6,813 nt of DNA from assembly GCA_020430865.1 (NCBI GenBank), contig JAGQIY010000328.1:1-6813 (forward strand), given 5' to 3'. The DNA comes from Myxococcales bacterium. GTDB taxonomy: Bacteria; Myxococcota; Polyangia; Polyangiales; Polyangiaceae. A program made the position numbers and the translations under genes. The first letter of the stretch is position 1. Every line of letters begins with the position of its first letter. Of the stretch, positions 1 through 6,209 are shown piece by piece. Below the pieces are notes generated by a model that was given only the letters and a program-made list of their open reading frames with translations, searched no databases and was not told the origin of the DNA.

Positions 1-212
1 ATCACCAGCGTGCCGCCGAGGACCATGACATTGCCCACGTGGCGTTGACCCTTCGTGATGCGAAGGGTTTGACCCCGCTTCACGACGCGAGCTGCGGGCT
101 TTGCGCGCGGTTTTCCCTTGGCAGCCACGGGTTGCGCAGCCGTCACCGGAACGACGGCGAGGGTAGGCGGCGCCAGGAGCAAGCTGGCGGCGAGAAATAG
201 CGTCGGATTCAT
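1..212 (-). CDS. Exported protein, N-terminal part (runs off left edge); possible beta-helix/bactofilin-like repeats
   Basis: The frame opens at the ATG at 212 (reading leftward) and stays open for 70 codons to the window edge, so the C-terminus is missing. Residues 3-19 form a hydrophobic stretch (NPTLFLAASLLLAPPTLA) typical of a Sec signal peptide, although there is no basic residue before it. Likely cleavage is after TLA or after TAA near residue 26. Residues 28-46 are an Ala/Pro/Lys/Arg-rich linker. From residue 47 the chain turns into short beta-type units with Gly-rich turns (GQTLRITKGQ, then VGNVMVLGGTLV). This is the texture of right-handed beta-helix or bactofilin-like secreted proteins, but too little is visible to name a family. 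No good ribosome binding site is seen upstream. It is divergent from the permease gene at 349, with 136 bp between the starts. The export call is fairly secure; the fold is a guess. Confidence 0.6.
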   Translation of the reverse strand, partial: MNPTLFLAASLLLAPPTLAVVPVTAAQPVAAKGKPRAKPAARVVKRGQTLRITKGQRHVGNVMVLGGTLV

Positions 213-348
213 GTGTTCTTCGACGGAGTCTATCACTCATCGATGCAAGGGGGGCCTTCGTGGCCCGGCAGGTGCGTCGTCGTGCTATGAGCCGCAACGA
301 TGGGTAGCGCCCAGCATCGGCCACTGACCCTCTGCTCGACCCGGAGCC
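213..348. promoter_or_regulatory. Divergent intergenic region between the exported protein and the ArsB-like permease
   Basis: This 136-bp gap separates two outward-facing starts, so it should hold promoters for both genes. I could not find convincing -35/-10 pairs. A small inverted repeat is present at 252-266 (GGGCC, 5-nt loop TTCGT, GGCCC), which could be an operator or a leader hairpin. In the permease frame there is a stop at 325-327 and no start before the GTG at 349. Confidence 0.4.
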
Positions 349-1623
349 GTGGATAGCTCGCTGCCGATAGCGTGCGGGACTCTCGTGCTGACCGTCGGCC
401 TGGCCGTCGCGCGTCCGGCGATCCGGCACTTCCGCTTCTCACCCGGCAGAGCGGCCGTGGTGGGTGTGCTGCTCTTGCTCTTGAGCGGGCTGCTCGGAGT
501 CTCCGATCTGGTCCACGCCGCGCGCCTGCAGTGGCGTCCGCTGCTCACGCTGACCTGCATCATGCTGATGACCGGGGTGGTGCAGGAGGTGGGCGCGTTC
601 GAGCGCCTGGCCTCGCGCATCGAGAGTCGGGCTCGCTCGCGCAGCGCGACCCATACGTTCAGCATCATCTTCGTCCTCAGCGTCATCACGCCATCGCTGC
701 TCAACAACGACGCCGCGATCCTGATCCTCACGCCGCTCGTGGTCGCGCTGACTCGCCGCGTGTTTCCCGGCAAGCCGGAGGTGACGATCGCCTTCGCGTT
801 TGCGGTCTTCCTGGCGCCGGGCGTCGCACCGTTCATCGTCTCCAATCCGATGAACATGATCGTCGCCGAGTTCACGGGTCTCGGCTTCAACTCGTATGCG
901 GCTGTCATGCTTCCGATCTCGGTCGCCGGGGCCGCGCTGACCTACGTGATCCTGCGTTGGGTCTATCGCGACCTGCTGCGCTCGGCGAGACCCGTCGAGG
1001 ATCGCGTGGTGGCGCCGCGCGACAGGCACCCAGCGGAACGTCCTGCGGTCATCCTTCTGGTGATCATCTTCCTCGCCTACCCCGTGGCTGCGGTGTTCGG
1101 CGCCGACATCTGGGTGGTCGCCACCGTCGGTGCAGGAGCCTCTCTCTTGTTGTCACGAGCGTATCGCATTGCGCCGCTGCCCAGGGTCGCGCGTCACGTG
1201 TCCCTGGATATCCTCGCCTTCCTGTGGGGGATCTTCCTCGTGGTGCAAGGGCTGCGACGGGTCGGTATCGTGGAGGGACTGGCGTCGTTCTACGACGCCG
1301 TCCCGACCGGAGGCGCCGTCCAGCTCCTGCGTATCGGCATCACGTCAGCGCTCGGCTCGGCGATCATCGACAACCACCCGATGTCGATCCTGAACATGAT
1401 GGCGATTGGGTCGCACGAGGATCCCAAGCTCCTGCTGGCGGCGCTGGTCGGGGGTGACATCGGACCCAGGCTGCTGCCAATCGGCTCGCTCGCCGGACTG
1501 CTGTGGATCGATCTGCTGCGACGACAGGGGATCCACATTGGCGTGAAGCAGTTCTTGGGGCTGGGCACGCTGGTGTTGATCCCAACGCTGGCGCTCTCGC
1601 TGCTCATGCTGTGGGCGCTTTGA
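349..1623 (+). CDS. ArsB-like ion permease (ArsB/NhaD, SLC13-type superfamily)
   Basis: A 424-residue inner-membrane transporter with about ten to twelve hydrophobic helices spread along the whole length; E. coli ArsB is about 429. Visible family motifs, in order: SLLNNDAAILILTP at 116-129, matching the ArsB substrate-site segment (ArsB has ND-A-LILTP); SNPMNMIVAEFTGLGF at 165-180, matching the ArsB SNxVNIVSADFFGLGF segment; DNHPMSILNMMAIG at 341-354, the second-repeat half-helix; and DIGPRLLPIGSLAGLLW at 370-386, matching ArsB DLGPKxTPIGSLATLLW. By family this predicts efflux or exchange of an anion such as arsenite/antimonite, driven by the membrane potential. No arsR, arsC, arsA or arsM lies next to it, so the true substrate is open. 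The start is a GTG: an in-frame stop lies 24 bp upstream and no other start comes between. GGAG at 343-346 is only 2 nt from it, so an internal start is possible. It converges on the ATPase gene, 28 bp apart. Family call is strong, substrate moderate. Confidence 0.87.
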   Translation: MDSSLPIACGTLVLTVGLAVARPAIRHFRFSPGRAAVVGVLLLLLSGLLGVSDLVHAARLQWRPLLTLTCIMLMTGVVQEVGAFERLASRIESRARSRSATHTFSIIFVLSVITPSLLNNDAAILILTPLVVALTRRVFPGKPEVTIAFAFAVFLAPGVAPFIVSNPMNMIVAEFTGLGFNSYAAVMLPISVAGAALTYVILRWVYRDLLRSARPVEDRVVAPRDRHPAERPAVILLVIIFLAYPVAAVFGADIWVVATVGAGASLLLSRAYRIAPLPRVARHVSLDILAFLWGIFLVVQGLRRVGIVEGLASFYDAVPTGGAVQLLRIGITSALGSAIIDNHPMSILNMMAIGSHEDPKLLLAALVGGDIGPRLLPIGSLAGLLWIDLLRRQGIHIGVKQFLGLGTLVLIPTLALSLLMLWAL

Positions 1624-1624
1624 C

Positions 1625-1643
1625 GCGAGCCTCCCAGGCTTGC
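1625..1643. terminator. Hairpin between two convergent genes, possible bidirectional terminator
   Basis: GCGAGCCT (1625-1632), loop CCC, AGGCTTGC (1636-1643) gives an 8-bp stem with one G-T wobble. It begins one base after the permease stop and ends 8 bp before the ATPase stop codon on the other strand, the expected site for a shared terminator. There is no T-tract on either side, so it is not a standard intrinsic terminator; it might act with Rho or only protect 3' ends. Confidence 0.45.
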
Positions 1644-1651
1644 CGCGCGGA

Positions 1652-3367
1652 TCATCGATGTCGATCGGAGCCGTCGCGTTCTTGGGCGTAGAGCCGCGGC
1701 AGGAGCAACGCGCCGTGCGCAATCGCCTCCGCGGTTCGTCGACGAAAGGTCGAGAGGCTCATTTTCAGGGTGCTTGCGGCTGCGAGCTGCTTGCGGCCGG
1801 GTACCATGAAGCCTTCGCGTAGAACCCGAGCCCAGGTTTCGTTGGCGCTCTCATCATCGAGCAGGATCACCAGCTCTTCGAGCAGTTCGCGCAGCGCGCT
1901 CGCGCGCTGGGTGGGGTTGGCGCTCAAACGGGCCGCCAGTTCCGTATTCGCTAGCCTGGCGGGAGAGTTGTAGTGTCGGAGCGCCTCGCGCAACGCTCTA
2001 GCGAGGTCGACGTCAGCCAGGGGTTGATCGGATGCTTCCTGTTCACCGCGAACCACCCGGCACATGCGATGTAACCACTCCGATGCGGATTCGGAGCGCC
2101 GATCGTGGGCCCACCAGCCAAGGCGCGTCCCGAAGTGATCGAACTCTGGTCCGCGGAGGTCACCGAACGCGTCGTAAACGGCGTCGAACGCGCCTCGAGC
2201 CTCGCCCACCACGGCGATCACACCACTCGACTGTGCGGCGCGTTGCCAGTGAGCCGCGGCGAGACAGCCCTGCTCAGGGCACGAGGTCATGTAGTGGTTC
2301 AGCGTCATCCAGGTGCGCATGGCCACGACTCCCCGATGCCCAGTCGGTAGCCAGGTCGCGAGCCAGGCGAACAGGCACTCGAAAGCCGGGTCGCTGGCGT
2401 CTTCGGGGTGGAGCTCGTCGCATAGAGGGCTGAACGAAAAGCCGCGGGCCGCGCCTTCTCGGCTTCGCGCGATGACGAAGGCGCTCGGATAGCGACGCAG
2501 CCACCGCCGCACTACTCGCATGCTCCCGTCGCCTTCGAAGTGCTGGACGGCTTGCAGAATGGGCTCGACGTCGCTCTCTACCAGGGCGGCGGGATACGCA
2601 TCGATATGGGTGCCGAAACCAAACGGTTCGGCATGGGGTTCGAACTGGAAGGCGGGAACCAGCTGGTGCATCGCCAGCTCGCCGGCGCCGCGGTCGGACG
2701 CGATGCGCTCGACCTGGCTGTGTTGGACGCGGCGTCCGAGCTCGCGCGCGCGCTCCGGGGCCCGACTCTCCATGAGCTCCTTCAACGCCGCTCGCACGCG
2801 ATCGTGGGGAGTGACGCCGCCGGCACCGCTGATGAACCCAGGTTCGTTTCCGAGCCACTCGACGAGCTCCAGTGCTTCCTCCGTGGACAACCCAGTGAGC
2901 CGAAGCTCTCCGCTGATATGCGCCCAACCAGGGTCCGTGAGCCATTCCGCTGAGAGCGGCTCTCGCCCCGCGGTGACGACACGAACGCTGGCTTCGAGAG
3001 ATGGCAACAGCTCCCGTCGCAGCCAGCCATCCAACACGTTCCAGTACTCGAGTCCATCGATGAACCAGACGTCGACGCTGGTGGTCTCGGCGATGCGCCG
3101 GGCTATCGAAGTGGGGCGCGTGCCTAGGTCTCGGGCCGCGACGTGCTCGGTTCGCAGGCCACGACCCTGCGCCGTCGACTCGAAGCACTCGAGCAGTGCG
3201 CTCTTGCCAATCCCGCCCGGGCCGTGGATGTGGAGCAGGCGACGTTGGGGGTCTCCGAGAAACTCCTCGAAGTCCGCGATTTCCCGACGTCGACCGACGA
3301 AACGCCTCTGCCGCTGTCGTCGCAGCAACTGCGCCCAGCTTGCCTCTTGCGTCGCGGACCACCCCAT
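1652..3367 (-). CDS. STAND-type P-loop ATPase with degenerate GNAT-like region and C-terminal HTH-like segment
   Basis: Numbered from the ATG at 3367 (571 residues). FVGRRREIADFEEFL at 23-37 is the usual entry to AAA_16/STAND ATPases. Walker A is GPGGIGKS at 49-56; Walker B is VDVWFIDGLE at 98-107; RVVTAGREPL at 129-138 fits a sensor-1 strand. Residues about 281-436 hold a Trp-rich region (ending HFGTRLGWWAHDRR, then a WLHRM helix) that resembles the degenerate acetyltransferase-like part of a known but uncharacterised ATPase family. The C-terminus (ALREALRHYNSPARLA, then AAASTLKMSLSTFRRRTAEA near 528-547) matches that family's final helix-turn-helix-like segment. This comparison is from memory. 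No membrane helix or signal peptide: cytoplasmic. Likely role: ATP-dependent signalling switch or transcription regulator. Alternative starts are GTG 3454 (600 aa) and ATG 3445. I prefer 3367 because the extra codons are rich in AGA, TTA and TCA, unlike the rest, and contain the palindromes of the divergent control region. Confidence 0.8.
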   Translation of the reverse strand: MGWSATQEASWAQLLRRQRQRRFVGRRREIADFEEFLGDPQRRLLHIHGPGGIGKSALLECFESTAQGRGLRTEHVAARDLGTRPTSIARRIAETTSVDVWFIDGLEYWNVLDGWLRRELLPSLEASVRVVTAGREPLSAEWLTDPGWAHISGELRLTGLSTEEALELVEWLGNEPGFISGAGGVTPHDRVRAALKELMESRAPERARELGRRVQHSQVERIASDRGAGELAMHQLVPAFQFEPHAEPFGFGTHIDAYPAALVESDVEPILQAVQHFEGDGSMRVVRRWLRRYPSAFVIARSREGAARGFSFSPLCDELHPEDASDPAFECLFAWLATWLPTGHRGVVAMRTWMTLNHYMTSCPEQGCLAAAHWQRAAQSSGVIAVVGEARGAFDAVYDAFGDLRGPEFDHFGTRLGWWAHDRRSESASEWLHRMCRVVRGEQEASDQPLADVDLARALREALRHYNSPARLANTELAARLSANPTQRASALRELLEELVILLDDESANETWARVLREGFMVPGRKQLAAASTLKMSLSTFRRRTAEAIAHGALLLPRLYAQERDGSDRHR

Positions 3368-3392
3368 CCCGACCGAGGAGTCTAACGATCTT

Positions 3393-3402
3393 GGCTCGAG
3401 CC
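3393..3402. repeat. Perfect 10-bp palindrome GGCTCGAGCC
   Basis: The ten bases read the same on both strands. It lies 26 bp from the preferred ATPase start. It could be half of an operator or a chance event in GC-rich DNA. Confidence 0.4.
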
Positions 3403-3422
3403 TGCACCCGTTCGGGGCCAGA

Positions 3423-3437
3423 ACTGACCAAGTCAGT
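3423..3437. promoter_or_regulatory. Inverted repeat ACTGAC-CAA-GTCAGT, candidate operator
   Basis: Two perfect 6-bp arms are separated by 3 bp, a spacing typical of a dimeric DNA-binding protein. A third GTCAG copy follows at 3461-3465 in the same orientation as the right arm, 29 bp on. The site lies between the two divergent starts, where it could control both genes. The identity of the binding protein is unknown. Confidence 0.45.
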
Positions 3438-3469
3438 GAACGCATTCTGAACACGATCTGGTCAGAGCC

Positions 3470-3479
3470 CAGCCGGCTG
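3470..3479. repeat. Perfect 10-bp palindrome CAGCCGGCTG
   Basis: It ends 18 bp before the ATG of the Cys-rich protein gene, so it would lie in its leader or promoter-proximal region. Function not established. Confidence 0.4.
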
Positions 3480-3497
3480 AGTTTCTACTCTTGCGCG

Positions 3498-4658
3498 ATG
3501 GCTCAGCATAAGACTCTCGGTTCGAAGCAGTTGCGATCTCACCCCCAAACCCATGTAACGTCGAAGTGTCAGCGTCGATCGAGGGGCATCCGATTCGCCC
3601 TCGCTGCGTGCTCCCTCGCGGGTTTGCTCCTGATGCTTGGGGAGGCGCAAGGCGAGAGCCGCCGAGTCAACGGTCGTCCGTGCACGAGTAACGCGCAGTG
3701 TCAGTCGTTCCGTTGCAAGCCTGGAATCAAGGTTGGAAACAGCGTGCTCAAGGCGTGTGCTGCGACGGACAAGGATTGCGGAGTGCCGACGATCGAGGGA
3801 TCGAAGCGAAGCGGCATCGACCTCAACCAATCCGTGAGCCTCAGCGCATCGAATCGGACCTACGGAAATGTTGCCGCAGGGCAATACCGATGCACGCGTC
3901 CGTCGTCTTCCTCGACGCCCAGGCTGTACAAGGTCGCGAACTGGGGTGAGGCGTGTGAGATCGACGGCCAGTGCAGTGCCCAGCTGTCTTGCATCAGTCG
4001 CTATTACAGGAACTACAGCGGAACCGGCGGACCCTGGGGATCGCTCAAGCGCTGTGGGCATCTCGAACAATGCGTCCACTCCAACGGAACGCCGGTGGCC
4101 TACAACAGCAGCTTGGGTGCGAGCGCGGGGAGGCGGATCTGCCAGGCGGGGCAACTCGAGGGGCATCCTGGCACCTGGTATCAGGTCATTCCGGACAACC
4201 AGGTGGTCGCGAAGCACCGCCCCTCGATGTACAGCAAGCTGGACAGTCCAAAGTATGGCGTGGAGGTGGACGAACCGAACCACTGGTGCGCCAGCGGCAA
4301 AGCACAGCGCTGGCTGGACGGACAGCGCTGGATCTGCCTGCCATCGAACAAGGCTTGCGTTCGCTTGAACCAATCAGCTGTATCCGCGGGGCAGGAGATG
4401 ACCCATGGCGGCAAGAAGTACCGATGCAACTCGGAAGAGATCGGCTGGCGACTGGCTGACGGAGAGTCCTGCACGAGCAAGAGCCAGTGTGGCGTCATGA
4501 GCCTGTGCACCAGCAATCCAGGAGGCAAGCACTGCATGTCCACCTTCAAGAAGTGCTCCTGGCGCGACAAGGCTGGCTACCCGGTCAACAAGGTGAAGAC
4601 CTGGCAGGGGCACGCCTACAAGTGCCAGAGCAACCACGTCTGGAAGCGCCTCAAGTGA
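3498..4658 (+). CDS. Secreted cysteine-rich protein with four repeated six-Cys modules
   Basis: A 386-residue protein of no family I can name with certainty. A long basic N-region (residues 1-32) precedes a hydrophobic core, FALAACSLAGLLLML at 33-47, and a likely signal-peptidase site near GEAQG at 48-52. The mature part has 22 cysteines in four modules: C62-68-73-87-94-132, C153-159-165-186-192-215, C264-280-287-310 and C325-331-337-346-353-376. Complete modules open with G-x-x-C-x5-C (GRPCTSNAQC, GEACEIDGQC, GESCTSKSQC), recalling Dickkopf N-terminal/EB-type Cys motifs, and tend to close with a G-x-x-Y-x-C strand. The Cys pattern predicts disulfides, so an extracytoplasmic location. The reading frame stays open for 326 codons upstream, but that part is antisense to the ATPase gene and comes before the signal peptide, so ATG 3498 is the start. 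No strong ribosome binding site is visible. It is divergent from the ATPase and 68 bp upstream of the symporter. Role unknown; binding, adhesion or predation are only guesses. Confidence 0.82.
   Translation: MAQHKTLGSKQLRSHPQTHVTSKCQRRSRGIRFALAACSLAGLLLMLGEAQGESRRVNGRPCTSNAQCQSFRCKPGIKVGNSVLKACAATDKDCGVPTIEGSKRSGIDLNQSVSLSASNRTYGNVAAGQYRCTRPSSSSTPRLYKVANWGEACEIDGQCSAQLSCISRYYRNYSGTGGPWGSLKRCGHLEQCVHSNGTPVAYNSSLGASAGRRICQAGQLEGHPGTWYQVIPDNQVVAKHRPSMYSKLDSPKYGVEVDEPNHWCASGKAQRWLDGQRWICLPSNKACVRLNQSAVSAGQEMTHGGKKYRCNSEEIGWRLADGESCTSKSQCGVMSLCTSNPGGKHCMSTFKKCSWRDKAGYPVNKVKTWQGHAYKCQSNHVWKRLK
3669..4634 (+). repeat. Protein-level tandem repeat: four six-Cys modules
   Basis: Modules cover about residues 58-135, 150-218, 261-312 and 322-379 of the secreted protein. 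C1-C2 has 5 residues between in modules 1, 2 and 4. C5-C6 has exactly 22 residues between in modules 2, 3 and 4, and 37 in module 1. Module 3 lacks C1 and C2. The DNA copies are diverged, so the duplication is old. Confidence 0.75.
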
Positions 4659-4726
4659 GCCCGCAAATCTAGCGCGCTTCGGGTCTTGCGTCGGGCGCCT
4701 CGTGAGGGCGAGAAAAGAGCAAGGCC

Positions 4727-6151
4727 ATGGCGGAACTCGAGGAACGGATCAGTCGCGCGCTGGAGCAGCTCCATCCGCGCAATCTCAAGCACAACGCGCG
4801 CTATCTGCAGCGGTTGGTGACCCGGCGCCTCTGGGCGCAGATCCTCGCGGGAATGGTCGCTGGCATCGGAGTCGGCGTGGCGCTGGGGCCGTCGGTAGGC
4901 TGGGTCTCTGCGAGAACGGGGCAGGTGGTCGGCGACTGGCTTGCCCTGCCTGGGATGCTCTTCCTCTCGTTGATTCAGATGATCGTGATTCCGCTGGTGG
5001 TCACGGCGATCATCCGCGGCTTTGCCGCCTCGAACGACGCCGAGCAGCTGAGGAAGAACGGCCTCTGGCTTGGGGGCTACTTCGTCATCACCACGCTGCT
5101 CGCGACCTCCATCGGGATAGGCCTTGCGCTGCTGCTGCGGCCTGGGACGTACATCGATCGCTCGTCCATGTCGGCAGCGGCCCCCCCCGTCTTGCCTCCT
5201 GTGGATGCCTCCCCGGGGGTCAGTCTGTCCGAGCTGCCGAAGAACGTCATCTCGATCTTTCCAACCAATCCGCTCCACTCGATGGTCGAGGGGCAGATGC
5301 TGCAGATCGTGCTTTTCTCTGTGGTAATCGGCGTCGCGCTGCTCAACCTGGGCGGACCGAGCGCGAAGCTGATTCTCGAGCTACTGGGGTCGATTCAGGA
5401 ACTCACGATGAAGATCGTGGGTTGGGCCATGCGCATCGCGCCGCTCGCCGTGTTCGGTCTGCTCGCGAGGCAGATGGTGACGACCGGCGCCGGGGCCCTG
5501 GTGGGGCTGGCGGCCTACGTGGGGACGTTCTTGCTCGGCATGGTGCTGCTGGGCGTCGTCTACTCGATCATCGTACGGGTGCTCGGTGACGGAAAGCCGG
5601 GGCGCTTCCTGCGCGGAGCGCGAGACGCCCAGCTCTTGGCATTCTCCACCGACAGCTCAGCGGCGACGATGCCGGTCACCATACGCGTCGCCGAGGAGGA
5701 GCTCGGAGTGCGCCCGTCCGTGTCGCAGTTCGTGATCCCCATTGGGGCGTCCGTGAACATGGGGGGGAGCGCGCTCTATCAGGGTTTGGCCACGGTGTTC
5801 ATGGCGCAGATCTACGGCATGGATCTGCCGCTCGCCGCGCTGCTAGCGCTCGTCGTCACGTCCCTTGGCGCTTCGATTGGCACGCCAGCGACCCCGGGAG
5901 TGGGCATCGTCGTGCTCGCCACGGTGCTCACCAGCGCGGGGGTTCCGGTCGCGGGTATCGGATTGATCCTCGGAGTCGATCAGATCCTTGAACGTTTCCG
6001 GACGGTACTCAACGTGACCGGCGATCTCGCCGCCTGCACCGTGATGGACAAGCGGGTGAGTTCTCATACCTCGAGGCAGCAGGAACTCGACGCAGTCCGC
6101 GATCGCGAGGCACGTCGGCAGGAACAGGGCGGCGACGTGCTGACGAGCTGA
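4727..6151 (+). CDS. Dicarboxylate/amino acid:cation symporter (SLC1/DAACS family, GltP/DctA-like)
   Basis: A 474-residue inner-membrane symporter, a little longer than most family members because of a charged, soluble N-terminus (1-35) and C-terminal tail (445-474). Family landmarks in order: TM3 with GGYFVITTLL at 116-125; hairpin HP1 with STDSSAATMPVT at 307-318; the TM7 segment GASVNMGGSALYQGLATVFM at 340-359; HP2 with SIGTPATPGVG at 383-393; and TM8 with GVDQILERFRTVLNVTGDL at 416-434. The TM8 Arg (R425) with Asp/Glu (D418, E422) points to an acidic substrate such as glutamate, aspartate or a C4-dicarboxylate, taken up with Na+ or H+. Unusual: the family's NMDGT-type motif reads NMGGS here, and the TM3 Tyr that helps bind the third sodium in GltPh appears to be Phe. 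The ATG at 4727 follows an AAGG at 4721-4724. It lies 68 bp after the Cys-rich gene on the same strand; co-transcription is possible but no functional link is evident. Confidence 0.92.
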   Translation: MAELEERISRALEQLHPRNLKHNARYLQRLVTRRLWAQILAGMVAGIGVGVALGPSVGWVSARTGQVVGDWLALPGMLFLSLIQMIVIPLVVTAIIRGFAASNDAEQLRKNGLWLGGYFVITTLLATSIGIGLALLLRPGTYIDRSSMSAAAPPVLPPVDASPGVSLSELPKNVISIFPTNPLHSMVEGQMLQIVLFSVVIGVALLNLGGPSAKLILELLGSIQELTMKIVGWAMRIAPLAVFGLLARQMVTTGAGALVGLAAYVGTFLLGMVLLGVVYSIIVRVLGDGKPGRFLRGARDAQLLAFSTDSSAATMPVTIRVAEEELGVRPSVSQFVIPIGASVNMGGSALYQGLATVFMAQIYGMDLPLAALLALVVTSLGASIGTPATPGVGIVVLATVLTSAGVPVAGIGLILGVDQILERFRTVLNVTGDLAACTVMDKRVSSHTSRQQELDAVRDREARRQEQGGDVLTS

Positions 6152-6174
6152 CACTCTCCTTGGGAAGAAATAGC

Positions 6175-6209
6175 CGCAGGGAATTTAACCAGAACCCTGC
6201 GACGGGTTC
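6175..6209 (+). terminator. Two mutually exclusive hairpins after the symporter, possible terminator or 3' structure
   Basis: Stem A pairs CGCAGGG (6175-6181) with CCCTGCG (6195-6201), 13-nt loop. Stem B pairs GAACCC (6192-6197) with GGGTTC (6204-6209), 6-nt loop, and extends by two pairs (CC/GG) past a bulged A. Both need 6195-6197, so only one can form at a time. They begin 24 nt after the symporter stop. No T-tract follows, so intrinsic termination is not assured. Confidence 0.4.

Larger units (their letters stand above)
3368..3497. promoter_or_regulatory. Palindrome-rich divergent control region between the ATPase and the Cys-rich secreted protein
   Basis: With the ATPase starting at 3367 and the secreted protein at 3498, 130 bp separate the two starts. 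The stretch contains three perfect symmetric elements (3393-3402, 3423-3437, 3470-3479), plus a further GTCAG half-site at 3461-3465. I see no convincing sigma-70 -35/-10 pair for either gene and no strong Shine-Dalgarno in front of either start. If the ATPase instead starts at GTG 3454, only 43 bp remain, which is tight for two promoters. Confidence 0.5.

Noticed and set aside
372..1457. 361-codon second plus frame inside the permease gene.
   Set aside because: Arg/Ala/Gly-rich, no hydrophobic pattern; the ArsB-like frame explains the DNA.
2520..3497. The frame of the Cys-rich protein is open for 326 more codons upstream (a 712-residue reading frame).
   Set aside because: That stretch is antisense to the ATPase, is Ser/Arg-rich without domain character, and precedes an internal signal peptide. 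High GC makes antisense frames stay open.
3462..4373. 303-codon reading frame on the minus strand inside the Cys-rich gene.
   Set aside because: Arg/Ala/Leu-rich shadow of the real gene, with no motifs; the plus frame has a signal peptide and ordered cysteines.
1652..4658. A defence system made of the STAND ATPase and the neighbouring secreted protein.
   Set aside because: No effector domain (nuclease, TIR, protease, pore) is visible on the ATPase, the partner is exported, and no other defence genes are present.
4616..5278. 220-codon minus-strand reading frame across the symporter start.
   Set aside because: Low-complexity Arg/Asp/Gln-rich translation, antisense to a well-supported symporter.
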